DNA from: Papio anubis
Lineage: Eukaryota; Chordata; Mammalia; Primates; Cercopithecidae
Direction: 5' to 3'
NCBI RefSeq assembly: GCF_008728515.1
Contig: NC_044977.1
Location: 193,271,603-193,335,602, forward strand
Length of the DNA: 64,000 nucleotides
Part shown: piece after piece, positions 1 to 13,695 of the stretch
Layout: every line of letters starts with the position of its first letter
Position numbering within the stretch: position 1 is the stretch's first letter
The notes under the pieces: model-generated
What the model was told of the DNA's origin: nothing
The model's database searches: none
What the model saw: the letters and a program-made list of their open reading frames with translations, nothing else
Program-made: the position numbers and the translations under genes

Positions 1-875
1 TACTCTCCTCCGTTACATAACAAGAGCCGAGTGCTGGGATGTGTCCCTTTCGGAGACAGCAACGTGGCCAGAGGGCTCTGGCTCCACAAAGGACTTACTC
101 CTTGGCCAGTCGACAAGTCTTGAACATGTTCTTCATGTGACACAGCTGGACCCGCAGCAGCTGAAAAGAAAGAGGTGGGGGCAGGAGTGGGAGGGGGATG
201 TGAGAAGAGGAATCCAGTGCGGGAAGCCCAGGGCCTTTAAACCCTGGAGGTCTAGAAACCTTGCATGCTGCAGCCAGAGCAGACTGTCCTATGCTCTAAC
301 TCGCTCTAATTCACTCTGACAACTGGCTTCAGAGTGCTCTCTGCTCAGGGAAGGCCCCTCCGACAGGTCTGTCTGCCGCCACATAGGCAGACTGGGGCAG
401 AGGAGCACTCTGAAACTCCAGCTTCTCACTAGCTACCCTATTCCTCATTCACTCATGCTTTCAGTGAAGGAAGAAATTCCGCTTTTGCCATCGAGTGCTA
501 TCTACAGCTTCATAGCTGCCATTGCCAGGTTTGAGGCTCCAACTAGACAGATACCTGGGAAATGGGAAGAGATTAAGAAAGTACATAGGGAGGGCATGAA
601 TGGAGACGGTTACAGCTTTGACACTGCGATGACAAGAAGTGTGGTAATTGTGGGAAGCCCTGTATAACCAGGGGAAGGGACGAGGGAAGGAGATGAGGGG
701 AGGGGACGGACGGAGGGGGAGGGGGGATGGGAGGGGAGTGGATCAGGGAGGGGATGGAGGGGGGAATGGACCAGGGAATGGGGAGGGGACGAATGGAGGG
801 GGGACCAGGGACCAGGGACGGGAGGAGGAAGGAAGACCTGAGGTGCCTGGTCTTGAATGGATCTGACTGGAGCAC
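1..875. other. Intron after RUBCN exon 17, mostly unique, with a purine-rich tract
   Basis: From 1 to about 660 I recognise neither an exon nor a repeat family. From 665 to 835 the plus strand is a G/A-rich low-complexity tract built on GGGGA and GGGAGG steps. Short ORFs here are by-products of base composition. Confidence 0.6.
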
Positions 876-1056
876 GTTGAAGAGAGGATCATTCCAGATC
901 TTAATGAGCAGGTCCTTGGAGAAATTGCTGACGTAGTACTTGCCGAAGTCCCACTTCCGCAGAAGCCGGCTGGGATGACCATCTGTGCATTCTCATGGCA
1001 GCACTGGCAGAAGTACTTGCCCAGGTACTCACAGTACCGCAGTCGCTTGATATAAT
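876..1056 (-). CDS. RUBCN: RUBCN exon 17 (RH domain), one-base deletion breaks the frame
   Basis: It encodes [20 protein letters not shown] and HENAQMVI, after acceptor TTTCCAG. At 972-974 the run that should read CCCC (on the gene strand) has three C. Downstream bases are still conserved and would read [20 protein letters not shown], then [12 protein letters not shown], in the +1 shifted frame. The deletion therefore looks recent or artefactual. The exon is taken to end at 876, before GTGCTC, because human continues VQD; that donor is weak, so the boundary is less certain. Confidence 0.85.
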
Positions 1057-4000
1057 CTGGAAAAACCGGAAAGCCAGAAAGCCAGATGTAACTTTCCCAC
1101 CTACAAACTGGGAAGGTGGCTCTGCTCTTCCCTTGAAAGGGTGGAAAGGGACGGCCAATGGCCTCTAGCAACCTCTGTCTGAGTTCCCCAGAGCTCGCCG
1201 AAATCCAGAGTGGAGCCTGGGGTAATGTCCCACCTTGGAGGCCCTGAGGAAATAAAACCAGCCGCAGTTGGTAAGATCCAGCCTTACCAGCTGGCTGGAA
1301 CTACCCAACTTTCCACAGTATACAGGCCTGGCCATGCGCTCCCAGAAATCATTTCCCTCCGATCGCCAGCACTCTCGCCTACTACGAACCTTTCTTTCTC
1401 CTTCCCTACTTCTGCCACCTCCTGTACAGCCTTTGACACGCCACCTCTCCCTACATGTGGGGGAGGGTACAGAGCCTCTGGAGGCAGCGTGGTGGGAAGG
1501 GAAGGCACTCACCAGGGTCAGTCCGGATGCCACATCCTGCACAGCGGTAATTCTGCTTGGCGACGGCAATTTTCCTCCTGAGGAAGGATAAGGACAGGGC
1601 ATTGGCAGATAGCAGCTGCGTGAGGCCTTTGAGGTGTGAGGGACTGAGCACACACACACACAGCTCCAGGTAAGTATGGGAAGAGAGGGGAATTCACGTA
1701 GGATTCAGTTGGACAACATTGAACCTACTGGGAGAGCCGACTCCATACAGGATTTAGGTCTAGGCAGTGACTCTCCCCAGGAATGAACCACACATTCTGT
1801 ACAAACGTAAGCAATGACACATGGTAAAGGAAAGAATGACAGGAGAGAAAAGCATCCATCCATCTTAGATAGAGAAGAAAAACCAGCAAGCTCACAAAAC
1901 TGCTGGGAGGAAGGCAACAGGTTGGGGATGCCAGCAAAACAAAACCCGCCTCGTTTCCAGCCAGCTCTGGGACTCAAGAGTAAGAAACGAAGGACAAAAT
2001 GGACAACCCTCCTCCTCCGCCTTTAAATGAAGAGAACCGTGTGGGAAGGACAGCTGAAGGCAGAGACAAGTGGGAGAGACGAAAACCCTGACAATCCACA
2101 GAGGACGGATCTGTGCTCCCAAGGGCACAGACACTGGCCACTCACGTTGGGGCTGGATGAACATTAAAAATTATCTGAGGCCGGGGGGGCGCCCACTCCA
2201 AGTTGCCACGAACACGAATCCGCAGCTTGTAGATGTCAGCATGCTGCCCGTCATCCGGTGAGATGGGCAGTGAGTCAGGGATGGGTAGAAGCTGCAGGAG
2301 AAAACACAGTTGGGGTAAGCGCACACGGATGGGTGTGGGACACACAAACGCAGGACCCTTTCGGCCATGACAGAGCATCATGAGTGAAAGACATTTCAGG
2401 AACACCACAGGATAAGAGCTTCAGGTAACCTTGGTCCTCAGAACCAACCAGGAGGCGCCAAGGCACTAGAAGTGAGGGCTGTGGGTTCCAAGAAGCAAAG
2501 AGAAACGGCCTCCCACGGCAGTGGCCCATGGCTCATGTTGTTCCTGCGCCCATTCCAGGACCCTTGCCGTGCCAGGGTGTTTCATGCCTTAAAGACAAGT
2601 GCAGAGCAAAGAATCCAAGCAATTCGCTTTTGCGCAGCGTCTCCGAGCTGGTCAGAAACCAAACGTGACTGAGTCTGGCGAGCAGTCACGTGAATAAGGA
2701 CGGCGAAGGAGCCGTCATCTCCGCTCTGACAAGGCGAGCAAGCATTCACTGTTCATTTATCACCTGAGCCACTGTAATAAATGGCTTCCATGAGTAAGGC
2801 GGGGAACACACAGGCTCATTCCAGACTGGGGACGTGTGACGAAGGAAAACAAGGTCACAAAGGCTCCTGGCCCCTGGGTAGGAAGAAGAGCCAAAGACCT
2901 ACCTTCTGAGGTGCGTCGTGCTCCGGGACGAGCCACTCCAGCTCTGAGGCAGCTGGAAGCTGCATCCCCTCAAACTGCTTCAGGAGCCCCATGGCCACCG
3001 CCTCAGCAGATGTGGAGTGCAGGAAGCCGTGGGAGCTGGAAAGGGGAGAATCAAGGACGGCTGAACACAGGGAAAGGACGGGCAGATGGAGGCTTCCCTT
3101 CATGATCTCATCCCCCACACAGCAACTTCTGGGCTGGGAGAATACCCGCAGCACCCCAGCCTGCTCATCACCCTCACACAGGAGACAGTGAAAGTCCGCT
3201 GGTCTCACAGTCCTAAGACTGTGGTTCAAGCCCCACTTCCTGTCACTACACAGCAGTGCTAATGAAGGACTCTGTCACTTCCTTTCTCTTAACTTCAGCT
3301 CCTCTAACAGCAAAATGGAGATCATAATGCCTGCTTACAAAACAAAGTGAGTAAAATTGCTTTGTGGACTAAAAGGCGATTTTTCCTCCCAAATGAGCTA
3401 CTATTTCCCCTGGTTGGGTCCGTGATGTGGAATCTGTTCAATCTGATTTCATAACCAAAAACCATCATCACTGCTCTCTTTTGAGACCTTCTGGGGCCTC
3501 CGGTTATGATGAGAGTCAGCAGAGAAGGAATCCCTCACTTCCAGCTTTGCCTCCACGAGAGCCCGTCCCATTGGGACCAAAGAGCTTCTGCTTTCTTCTC
3601 GTGGGCTCGCCGCCATCAGCAAGCCCCTCCCTCTGACCTTGCCTCCTCTTACATCTGGATGGCTTTGCCCAGCCATATGCCAAGAACTGGGTTTGTTTCT
3701 CTACGTATCCTCAGGTTTTCTTTTTTTTTTTCTTTAAAAAAAAAGTACTCACAAGGACTGGGAGGAAACGAAGGATCTGCTGCTTGAGGCTGTGTTCCTT
3801 CTGATGTCAGCATCTACATGGAAACCAGAGATAAGGGGAGCGCAATGGAAAGGGGTGGGTGAGGGATCGTGGAATCCACAACGCGGTGCTGCCAGCTAAG
3901 CACTCAGGGTAACAGCCAGGTGCCACATTCTACGCAGGATAAAGGAGCAGGTGAAGCTCTACACACAGGTTATAACTTGCCTCTATCCAAGTCAAAACCA

Positions 4001-7000
4001 GGCTGAATTAGTAACATTATGCACAGCACTGAGAAGGTGAAAAGTGTTACAAACCCAGGCAGAACGACAGACTCAGCTTTGGTGTGAAACGGTGAATGAG
4101 GTTCACAGACACAACCCCTCACGTGCACAGACACAAAACAAGGACTCAAATCGCTCCCTCATTCTCCACATCTTAACCTTTCTTGAATGATAAGCTCCCT
4201 TAGGCAGTAACTCTGTCTGGCTCTTAGATATATAACATTCAGTGCCTAACACGTAACTTGGATCACAGAGGTTCTCATGAAATACATGTGACATTGGAAC
4301 TTGGCTTCTAACACTTCACCACTGTTGCCATCACCCCGAATGTTACAAGTGTTTGGAACTTTGCTGCTAACATCTCATCACTGCTGCCATTTTACCCCTG
4401 AATGTTGGAGTCTTCTATATCCTTAGAAAAGCTTCATGGAGGAAAAGGAACTTCTCTATAGCTTTGCAACTCTTTGGAGATGCCTGGTTACCGACACATT
4501 CTGACAAAGATGGTCAACATGATCTCTGAGGCATAATTATACAGGAAACTGTGGCAGACCTTCCATAGCGTATTTCTGACAAAGGATTTAGAAGAGGATT
4601 TCTAATAACGAATGCCTGAACCTCCAGAGACCTCAGAGACCTCGTCTACCCAAATACTTTTGATGGAGGGGAATGCGAAACACAGCAGTTATGTTCAAGC
4701 AAGGCAGACACAACCTACCCAAGTCATGAAAACAAGACTGTTCTGAGAAATACTCTCTCTCACGTCCTTCACTGCCCAGTGAAAAGACCTTTCTTTCCTA
4801 ATTAAGCCTACACAATGACCAATCTACTCTGAGCACTCAGGACATGAATCTTGTATGGCATCACTGTGCACTGGGCCATGAGTAGCTCTACTGTTCCTCA
4901 CGTTTCCTCTGTATGCAGATTTTTGTCTGGACAACTAGATTATAAAATCACCCTATTAGGAAATAAGATTGTGTCTCCTTCTTCCCTTGGCTCTAAAATA
5001 CTTAACACAGGGCTCATATACAAGCATATACTCAAATAATATTGCTGACAAACTAATGTCTTCAAAGCTACATATATGAGTAAGATAACAGAAGTAACAG
5101 AAGTTTTCACATGTTCTCTAAGCACAGGACAAGACATCAACACGTTTTTGCTGGTAATTAACACAGCCTACTTAACAACAAAGATGTTCAAGTATACCGT
5201 GTTTTCTGGCTGAATCTGCGCCACCAAAATCCAGATCCCAGTGCACTGCTAGTTGTCTTATTTCTAGCTAGTGCTGGTAGAGAAAAGAAAAACAGTAGAG
5301 GCAACAGTAGGCCAGACCTTCACAGACTGTTTGGTTTGTGACATGTATTTGGGTAACACTTACACTGCCTTGGGTTGTACGTTAAGTCTTGCCTTGCACT
5401 AGTAGCCCTCAGAGTGTTTTGTACATAAAAGTTTTCAGAAAATATTTTCTGAATAAATGATTAATTGGCTAAAAGCAATTAACAGCTATTTCAAATTCCA
5501 TCCTGTTTGGGAGTCACACAAAAGAAGAAAAAAAAAAAACTTAGCTATCCCTCAGGAAGGAGCTAACCAATTTTCTTATTTTAGTGCCAGGCTATTAAAG
5601 AAAATACTACATGCCAGAAAGAACAGACAGTGATAATTCAAAGTTTCTAAGGAAACCACTGCCTTCATAAAACTATTTAGCAGTTCTTCATCCTCACAAA
5701 GAAGAAACTTTTTTTGAGAGAAAAAAATCATTCTCTCTTTAGAAAATACAACTGAGTCACACTGTAACATGCTTCTTCCTCTCTTTGACTAGAGGTAAAG
5801 TGAGGTCGGAGGTACATGCAGGGACTTCCCCTTCCCTGCCAATCATGAATACACCAAGAGTGTGGAGGGGCCGCCCAGCTTCGGAGGCCAGGCTCTGAGC
5901 CTGGAGTGGAGGGAGAGCAGCACACTCCATCAAAGGGGGCATGACACCCGGCCCCAGCCAAGGACCACGCAGCTCTGTGGGTCCTGGGCCCGCGCTGCAG
6001 CCTTATCACTCTCTCGTCAGCTCAAGCAGACCACTAAGTTGATGTGGGTGAACCCCTAGTTGAAGATCTGGATAAAAGCAGACCGAGTCTAAGCCAGCGA
6101 ATTGAGGAGTGAAGAGAGGGGGAGCTACCCATCTGGATGGACTCAACGTGTCCCAAGTGAGAGCACTTACGGAGCAGGTCCGAGACTCTCACCATCCAAG
6201 TGGAATTTAACATAATTCTGAAACTTTTTATTGATTTTTTTGGTACAAAAACAAGTATTGTTATTGCAAGAGAATGATTTCAGGTGCTTCTGATGCATAG
6301 ATGTTAGGTTGAGTAATCGCAATTTTTGCCATTACTTTTGCACCAACTTAATAGAATAAGGCCATTATTTACTGACAGAAAAAAGTTTAAAAATATAAAA
6401 ATAAATAACAAAAACAATGACAAGTTATAAGGAGAAGAATTTGCTGCGTGTCCAGACACTGGTATTGAATGATCAGAGAAGAGCTGGCTAAAACCTTGGT
6501 ACCTTAGCAAACTACGCAAATTTTTTTTTTTTTTTTCGAGACAGAGTCTCGCTCTGTCACCCAGGCTGGAGTGCAGTGGTGTGATCTCCACCCACTGCAA
6601 ACTCCGCCTCCCGGGTTCACGCCATTCTCCTGCCTCAGCCTCCCATGTAGCTGGGACTACGGGCGCCGCCACCACGCCTGGCTAATTTTTGTATTTCTAG
6701 TAGAGACGGGGTTTCACCGTGTTAGCCAGGATGGTCTCGATCTCCTGATCTCGTGATCCGCCCGTCTCGGCCTCCCAAAGTGCTGGGATTATGGGCGTGA
6801 GCCACCGCGCCCGGCCAACTACACAAATTTTAAACAAAATAAGTGAGTCACAAGAAGAGTCAACTTCAGAATGTACTGGCCAGTTTGACGTTGGTTTCCA
6901 TCCTGCTTTCTTTCTAGAAGATAAGGTCATACCCAACATATCTGGGAGTCCAAATCCAACAAATTTTCTGTAATTGCTGCCTCAAAAGGAAACATTTCAA

Positions 7001-10000
7001 AATGGAGAACCCAAAGCATTCTTGTTTCATAAAGAGAAAAAATTTAATTTAAAAATGGATGGGGGAGAAGCAACCGATTACCTTCAATTGGATATAATTT
7101 TGAAACTTGTCAGAAAATACAGCCATGAACTTTCCTGTTTACCTACTATGCCAGCTCTCAATTTACTGCCTTTCGACTCCAAATCTGCCCTTGTTTTTGC
7201 CTGCTCTGCAGTAATGGAGCTGGACACAGAAACATTTCTCCTTTGCCAGCTGACATGATGTGAAGTTTTGCAGTGGAGGGTGCTGGGGGCAGAAGGGGTT
7301 TCTCTGGCTGGTTCTGGTTGCTTCTCTAGGCTGACTCCGGGGGAGGCACACCTTGGGCAGCTTTGCAGCAGAGTACCACGAGTGATGCCCTCATAAACAG
7401 CCCCCTCAGCACCCACCAGGAGAGCTTCCCTGGAGAGCTTTACAGTGAGTGCCACTGGCCTACCACCTTCCCACGAAGCGCTTTCACCAGTACCCTTGGG
7501 TTCTGAGACAGCACCTCTCATGGGCATCCTCCCTCAGCACCCCAGAGAACAGTTTCCCGGTGACAGTTGTTGGCATGCCACCTCCCCATGGAGAGCGTCC
7601 CCTGGCACCAGCTCAGGGCAGCTCTGGGCTTCAGGGAACCCCGCACCAGCTCAGGGCAGCTCTGGGCTTCAGGGAACCCGGCACCAGCTCAGGGCAGCTC
7701 TGGGCTTCAGGGAACCCCGCACCAGCTCAGGGCAGCTCTGGGTTTCAGGGAACCCCGCACCAGCTCAGGGCAGCTCTGGGCTTCAGGGAACCCCACAATC
7801 CAGTGAGCCAGGAGGTCTGGATCTCAGCCTTGGGGATGTAATACTCCTTTACATCTATTCCCACCAGATGCTCCATCCCAGCCCCGGGGATAGTGGCTGC
7901 TCCTCCACCTGCTCCTCCCTCGCTTGCTCTTTTTTTTGAGGCCAGGATTTCTTTTAGTGAGTCTCCTCTGCTCGCCCAGGCTGGAGTGCAGTGGCCGATC
8001 TCAGCTCACTGCAAAGCTCTGCCTCCCGGGTTCAGCCATTCTCACCACCTCCAGCCTCCCGGTAGCTGGGACTACAGAGGCGCCCACCTGCGCCCGGCTA
8101 GTTTTTGTATTTTTTTTAGTAGAGATGGGGTTTCACCGTGTGGCCAGGGACAGTGTGATCCTGACCTCACGATCCAGCCCGTCTGCAGCCTCCCAAAGTG
8201 CTGGGATTACAGAAGCAGACCACGGCCGGCCTGGGGTGAGTTTCCTCTTATCTTGGGCTGGGTGCGGTGGCATGATCTTAATCACTGCAGCCTCCACCTC
8301 TCGGAGTTCAAACGAGATTCTCCTGCCTCGGCCTCCCGAGTGGCTGGGATTGCGAATGTGCCACCATGCAGCTGGTGCATGTGTTTGGACATACTCGTGT
8401 TTCACCCGCGTTGACCAGGCTGGTCTCGATCTCCTGACCTCGTGATCTGCCCACCTCGGCCTCCCAAAGTGCTGGGCTCACAGGTGGGAGCCACCGCGCC
8501 CGGTTTCTCCTGTGTACTCATGAGAGTCTTCTTTACTCCTCATGAGCCAGTTTCCCACTCCATGATTCCCACATTATAGTTAATCATTCTTTTTACTAAA
8601 CTTTCCCTATTCAAATTACTGTGTAGTTTCTGTCTCCTGATTGGACGCTGACTAGATACATCTCCGCAGAACATGAAAACTCTGGAAGAATCTACAAAGG
8701 AAGATAAAGAAACACTGATGCAGCTATAATACAAGAAGGTGGAGATGGGGGAAAAAAATAACAACAACAAAACTCTAAATCCAAAGAAGCTGAAAAGACT
8801 GTCTGATATTGGGAGCTTATGAAAGATATCGAACCCAACTTGGCAGACACCATCAGCAGAAGCAGATGACGTGAAAGAAGACAGACACAAAAGATGACGC
8901 ATCACATATCAGATAATTCCATTTATACCAAGTGTCCAGAAAAGGCAAATCTACAGAGACAGAAAGACGAGCAGCTGAGTGGGGCTGGAAGTGGGGACAG
9001 GAAGTCACCGTAAAGTGACCCAAGGGATACTACTGGGGTGATGAAAATGTCCTCAAGTTGGATTACGGTGATGGCTGCACAACTTGGTAAATTTACCAAA
9101 AATCGTTGAGTTGTACACTTGAAGTGGGTGACTTTTTTCTTTTTTGAGACAGGGTCTTGCTCTGTCACCCAGGATGAAGTGCAGTGGCATGATCATGGCT
9201 CACTGTAGCCTCGACCTCCCCAGACGAAGCAATCCTCCCACCTCAGCCTCCAGAGCTCTGGGGCTACAGGCATGCACCACCACACACAGCTAATTCTGAA
9301 ATATTTTTTTTTGTAGAGATGGGATCTCACTATGTTTCTCAGGCTGGTCTCCAACTCCTGGCCTCAAGCAATCCTCCTACCTCAAGCCTCCCAGCATGCT
9401 GGGATTACCAACATAAGCAGCCACTACACTCAGCCTAAAAAGCAGCTTTTTAATTGAAAAACATTTCACGGCCGGGAGTGGTGGCTCACACCTGTAATCC
9501 CAGCACTTTGGGAGGCCGAGGCGGGCAGATCATGAGGTCAGAAGATCGAGACCATCCTGGCTAACATGGTGAAACCCCGTCTCTACTAAATATACAAAAA
9601 ATTAGCCGGGTGAGGTGGTGGGCACCAGTAGTCCCAGCTACTCGGGAGGCTGAGGCAGGAGAATGGCGTGAACCCGGGCGGCGGAGCTTGCAGTGAGCCG
9701 AGATTGCGCCACTGCACTCCAGCCTGGGCGACAGAGCGAGACTCTGTCTCAAAAAAAGAAAAAGAAAAAGAAAAAGAAAAAGATTTCACATTCTTAATGT
9801 AAAACCTGTCATGTGTATACACATTTTTTAAAGCCCCCAAAATGGGGAAAGAAGGATGCTAGAAAGACCGAATCAAGGCCTGCCTGGTGGTGAGAGCAGA
9901 TTGGACACGCTCTGAGGGAGAAGTGGCTGACACTCAACATGTGCCCCCACAAAGGACTGGGACTAAACGCCCCGGAAACCAGTTAGAAAGGGAGTCAGGA

Positions 10001-13000
10001 GAACTCCTCCTCAGGCAGGGAAGACTCATGTTAGATCAATGAAGAAAGGGAGTCAGGACGACTCCTTCTCAGGCAGGGAGGACTCATGAGAATCAATGAC
10101 AGTCGTTTAGGAGTAGGAAAAAAAAGCAGCCTAATTACTTTTATTTCTCTAATCTTAAAAACATTAAGTTGATACCATAATATTTGTACATATTGACAGG
10201 GCACGTGTGATATTTTATGCATACAACGTGTAATGGTCAAATCAGGGTATTCAGAATATTCACTGATTGAACATTTATCATTTCTTTGTGTTGGGAACAC
10301 TTCAGATCTCTTCTGACTATTCTGAAATATACAATGTGTCAGCCACAGCCACACTACTGTGCTACTGAACATTAGAACTTACTCCTTCTAACTGTGTGGT
10401 TGAACCCACTAACCAACCTCTCCTTATGCCCCAACCCACCTCCTCCCCAGCCTTTGTAACTACCACTCTCTTCTCCACCTCCATGAGATCAACTTTTTTA
10501 GCTTCCACATGAGTGAGAAAATGGGAGCTCCTGTAATATTTGTCTTTATTGCTCTACATCTTGATCTAATCTCACATAATTATTTCAAATTCCTAGTGCC
10601 CAACAATATTAACAGTTTTAATAAAAAGTTCTGGGCCACGTGTGGTGGCTCACTCCTGTAACCCCAGCATGTTGGGAGGCCGAGGTGGGCAGATCACGAG
10701 GTCAGGAGTTTGAGACCAGCCTGGCCAACATGATGAAACCCTGTCTCTACTAAAAATACAAAAATTAGCCGGGCGTGGTGGCAGCTGCCTGTAGTCCCAG
10801 CCACTCTGGCGGCTGAGGCAGGAGAATTGCTTGAAAATGGAAGGCGGAGGTTGCAGTGAGCTGAGATGGTGCCATTGTGCTCCAGCCTGGGCAACAAGAG
10901 CCAAACTCCGTCTCAAAAAAAATACAAAAGTTCTGAGTTTTGTTGTTGTTTTTGTGTTTTAAAGTCATTCTGAGCAGAAAACTACTATTTTCTTTCCATT
11001 AACCTCACCTACAGGAAACCTACTTGTTTGGATCACAAAACAAGAACAAACATCTACTGCAGTAAATCCTACTTGTACACAAAGTACCCAGAAGAGATGG
11101 CTTTCTAAACACTGGCTCTGCAAATTCAAAATTCTAAAGAGACACTAAGCTTCATACCACTCTATCCTACTTCTGCTGCCTGAATGTGTGGCAGGAGCTT
11201 AGGATAGGTCTGAACTAAAATTCTTCATCTAACTATTCCTTTCTAAACCGTCCACTACCTCCATCAGTCACAATGGCCACTAAATCTAAATTAATCACCG
11301 TAGGGAAGGATCACCAAGGACAAACTTGATGAGGAAGATTGTTGGGGTCACATGAGGATGAATTGGTGAGTATCTGAATTGTTCCTGGCTTGGTGTTCTG
11401 GCTTAGCTCCAGTTTCTTCCAACTAGTTCTCCAGCCCCCCGAGTCCTCGTAACCCTCACAGTTATCACGTGATTAAGTATATACGAAAAAGCTGGTGCAA
11501 CATTCACACACATGCGTCTATGAGCACATCCACGCTTGCAAGGTCGGCTACCTGAGAACATCGAGGCCAGTGACACTGACAGTCCGTTCTTTGATATGTG
11601 AGTCAGGTTAGATCCTTCACTACCATCTGTGTAATAATGACGACAAAAGGGGGCCCTTTAGTATTCCAGCAAGAAATAAACTAATATTCTATACCATGTG
11701 TTCCTGGAATCAAAACTTGCCATTTGCTCCCAGACATGAAATGGCGTTTAGGAACTGACATCCTTGGGTAGGTGCTCACTCTAGCTTGGAGGAGAGTTAC
11801 TGCTACTTCCTATGCCATGCCCAGCCTCAAGGACCTCCCACGGCAGTGGTTCTCAGCCACGGTGACTCAGGCAATGACGGAGGCATTTCTGATTGTCTCG
11901 ATACTGGGCAGGGGTCGCCACCAGCCTCTAGTGGGTAGAGGCGAAGAATGATGCTAAACATCGTACAGTCCACAGCCCAATCCCTCATGGCAAAGAATGG
12001 TCTGGCCCACGGGTTGGAAAGCCCTGGCCTAAGGTCTTTTCCTTTAAGGATTTCTGTTGTGAATCGACTAGAGAATTAGTTGATTGAACATCTCCTCAGG
12101 GTCCACAACGGCAGCAACAGTTTCTAACAGGAGTGGCTTTGGGCCTGTCTGTCGAGAGGCTCCTTACAGACTGCACAGCCTCCCGGATCCCTGCTGTGCT
12201 GCGGGACACAGATGTGGTTGTCACGTGGACTGATCTGAATTTACCTCACCATTCTCCTCCTGAAATTCCGGCTGCGGATCCTGGGAGCGAGGTCAGACCC
12301 TCTTTCTTTTTTTAATTAGGAGATGAAGTCAATCACAGACTGTGGTATAACAGAAAATAGATACTTGGTCTCTGTCTCCAGTTCCTGGTGAGAATTCCTA
12401 AAATTCTTGGAATTTCTTGAATTGTAGTAATATATTTTATTATTCAAAAGAAGCCCCTTTCAATCATACCTGAGTTTATGCTAATGAGGAGACTCCTGGC
12501 AGGCCCCTAGACAGACAGCTTCACCAGTGGGGGCTATCAAAAGAACCAACCACGTCATGAGAGGGCTGGAACTTTTACTCCCCCATCAGGTCCAGCGAGG
12601 GGAGAGGGACTGAAGACTGAGTTCAATCACCAATGGCTGGTGACTTAATCAATGGTGCCTATATAATGAAACGTCAATAAAAACTTGGAACAATGATGTC
12701 CAGGCTTCCTGGTTGGCGAACACATCAATGCACCTGGGAGGGTGGTGCCCCCAGACACCATGGGGACAGGAGGAGTTCCTGTGCTCGTGATCTCTTCCTA
12801 GGCCCTACGTACTTCTTCATGTGGCTGCTCGTTTGCATCCTTTACAACAGGCTATAATCCTAAGCTTTCCCAAGTTCTGGGTGTCATTCAAGCAAATTAT
12901 CCCACCTGGGGAAAAGGGGTCATGGGAACTGTGAATTTGTAGTCAGCCTACAAGCAGAAGGGCAGGTAGCTTGGTGACCTGTGTCTGGCATCTGAAGCAG

Positions 13001-13663
13001 AAGTAATCTCACAGGACTGTAGCCTGCAGGATCTGTGCTGACTCCAGCGAGTTAGTGTCAGAACCAAATTGTAAGTCACCCAGCCGATGGTGGAGAATTG
13101 GAGAGGAGTTGGAGGATCACATACAAACAACCAACCAACCAACCAAACAAAAGGAGTTTTAATGAGTACCTATTGTTGTCATAAATAGAAATCAGAGACA
13201 TTAAGGAGAACATAGAAGGAAGACTTCCTGAATACCTGGAAAATTTGTGGAAAAACAGAGTTTCTGAACAGGGAACAAACGTGTGGTTCCTCCATCCGGA
13301 GGCCTGTGCAGGCGAATGGGTTCTCTAGATTGTGTAAACAGGAAATCAAAGCCTCACACAACACGAGATCTATCTGTCATCACATTATAATGTTATAATG
13401 GAGAATTATAGATACAGTTCACCTCTGTCCACGTACACAATGTTGTAACAGAGAATTACAGACACCATTCACTGCAGTAAGGAAACCACTGTTGGTCTCG
13501 CCCATGAGGGAGGAGCGTGTGTCCCTGAACTGTTTTTGTGTGTGTGTTTGTTTTGCTGATGAACTTGAAGAAATCTATGACTTGCAGGAACGGGACCTTA
13601 ACCTGATTTAACACAACTGCCTTCCCAGACTGGAACCCCACTGTTCCTCTATGCTGGTACTTC

Positions 13664-13695
<32 letters not shown>

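Noticed and set aside
573..1171. Pro/Ser-rich minus-strand extension beyond exon 17
   Set aside because: It is read-through of the exon into the purine-rich intron tract in the shifted frame, not a real C-terminus.
6304..6351. Possible mir-548-type hairpin from MADE1
   Set aside because: The copy has lost half of its palindrome and cannot form the precursor stem.
7445..7939. Repetitive plus-strand frame containing [15 protein letters not shown] units
   Set aside because: It reads through the 38-bp minisatellite, which shifts frame each copy; it is antisense to RUBCN in an intron.
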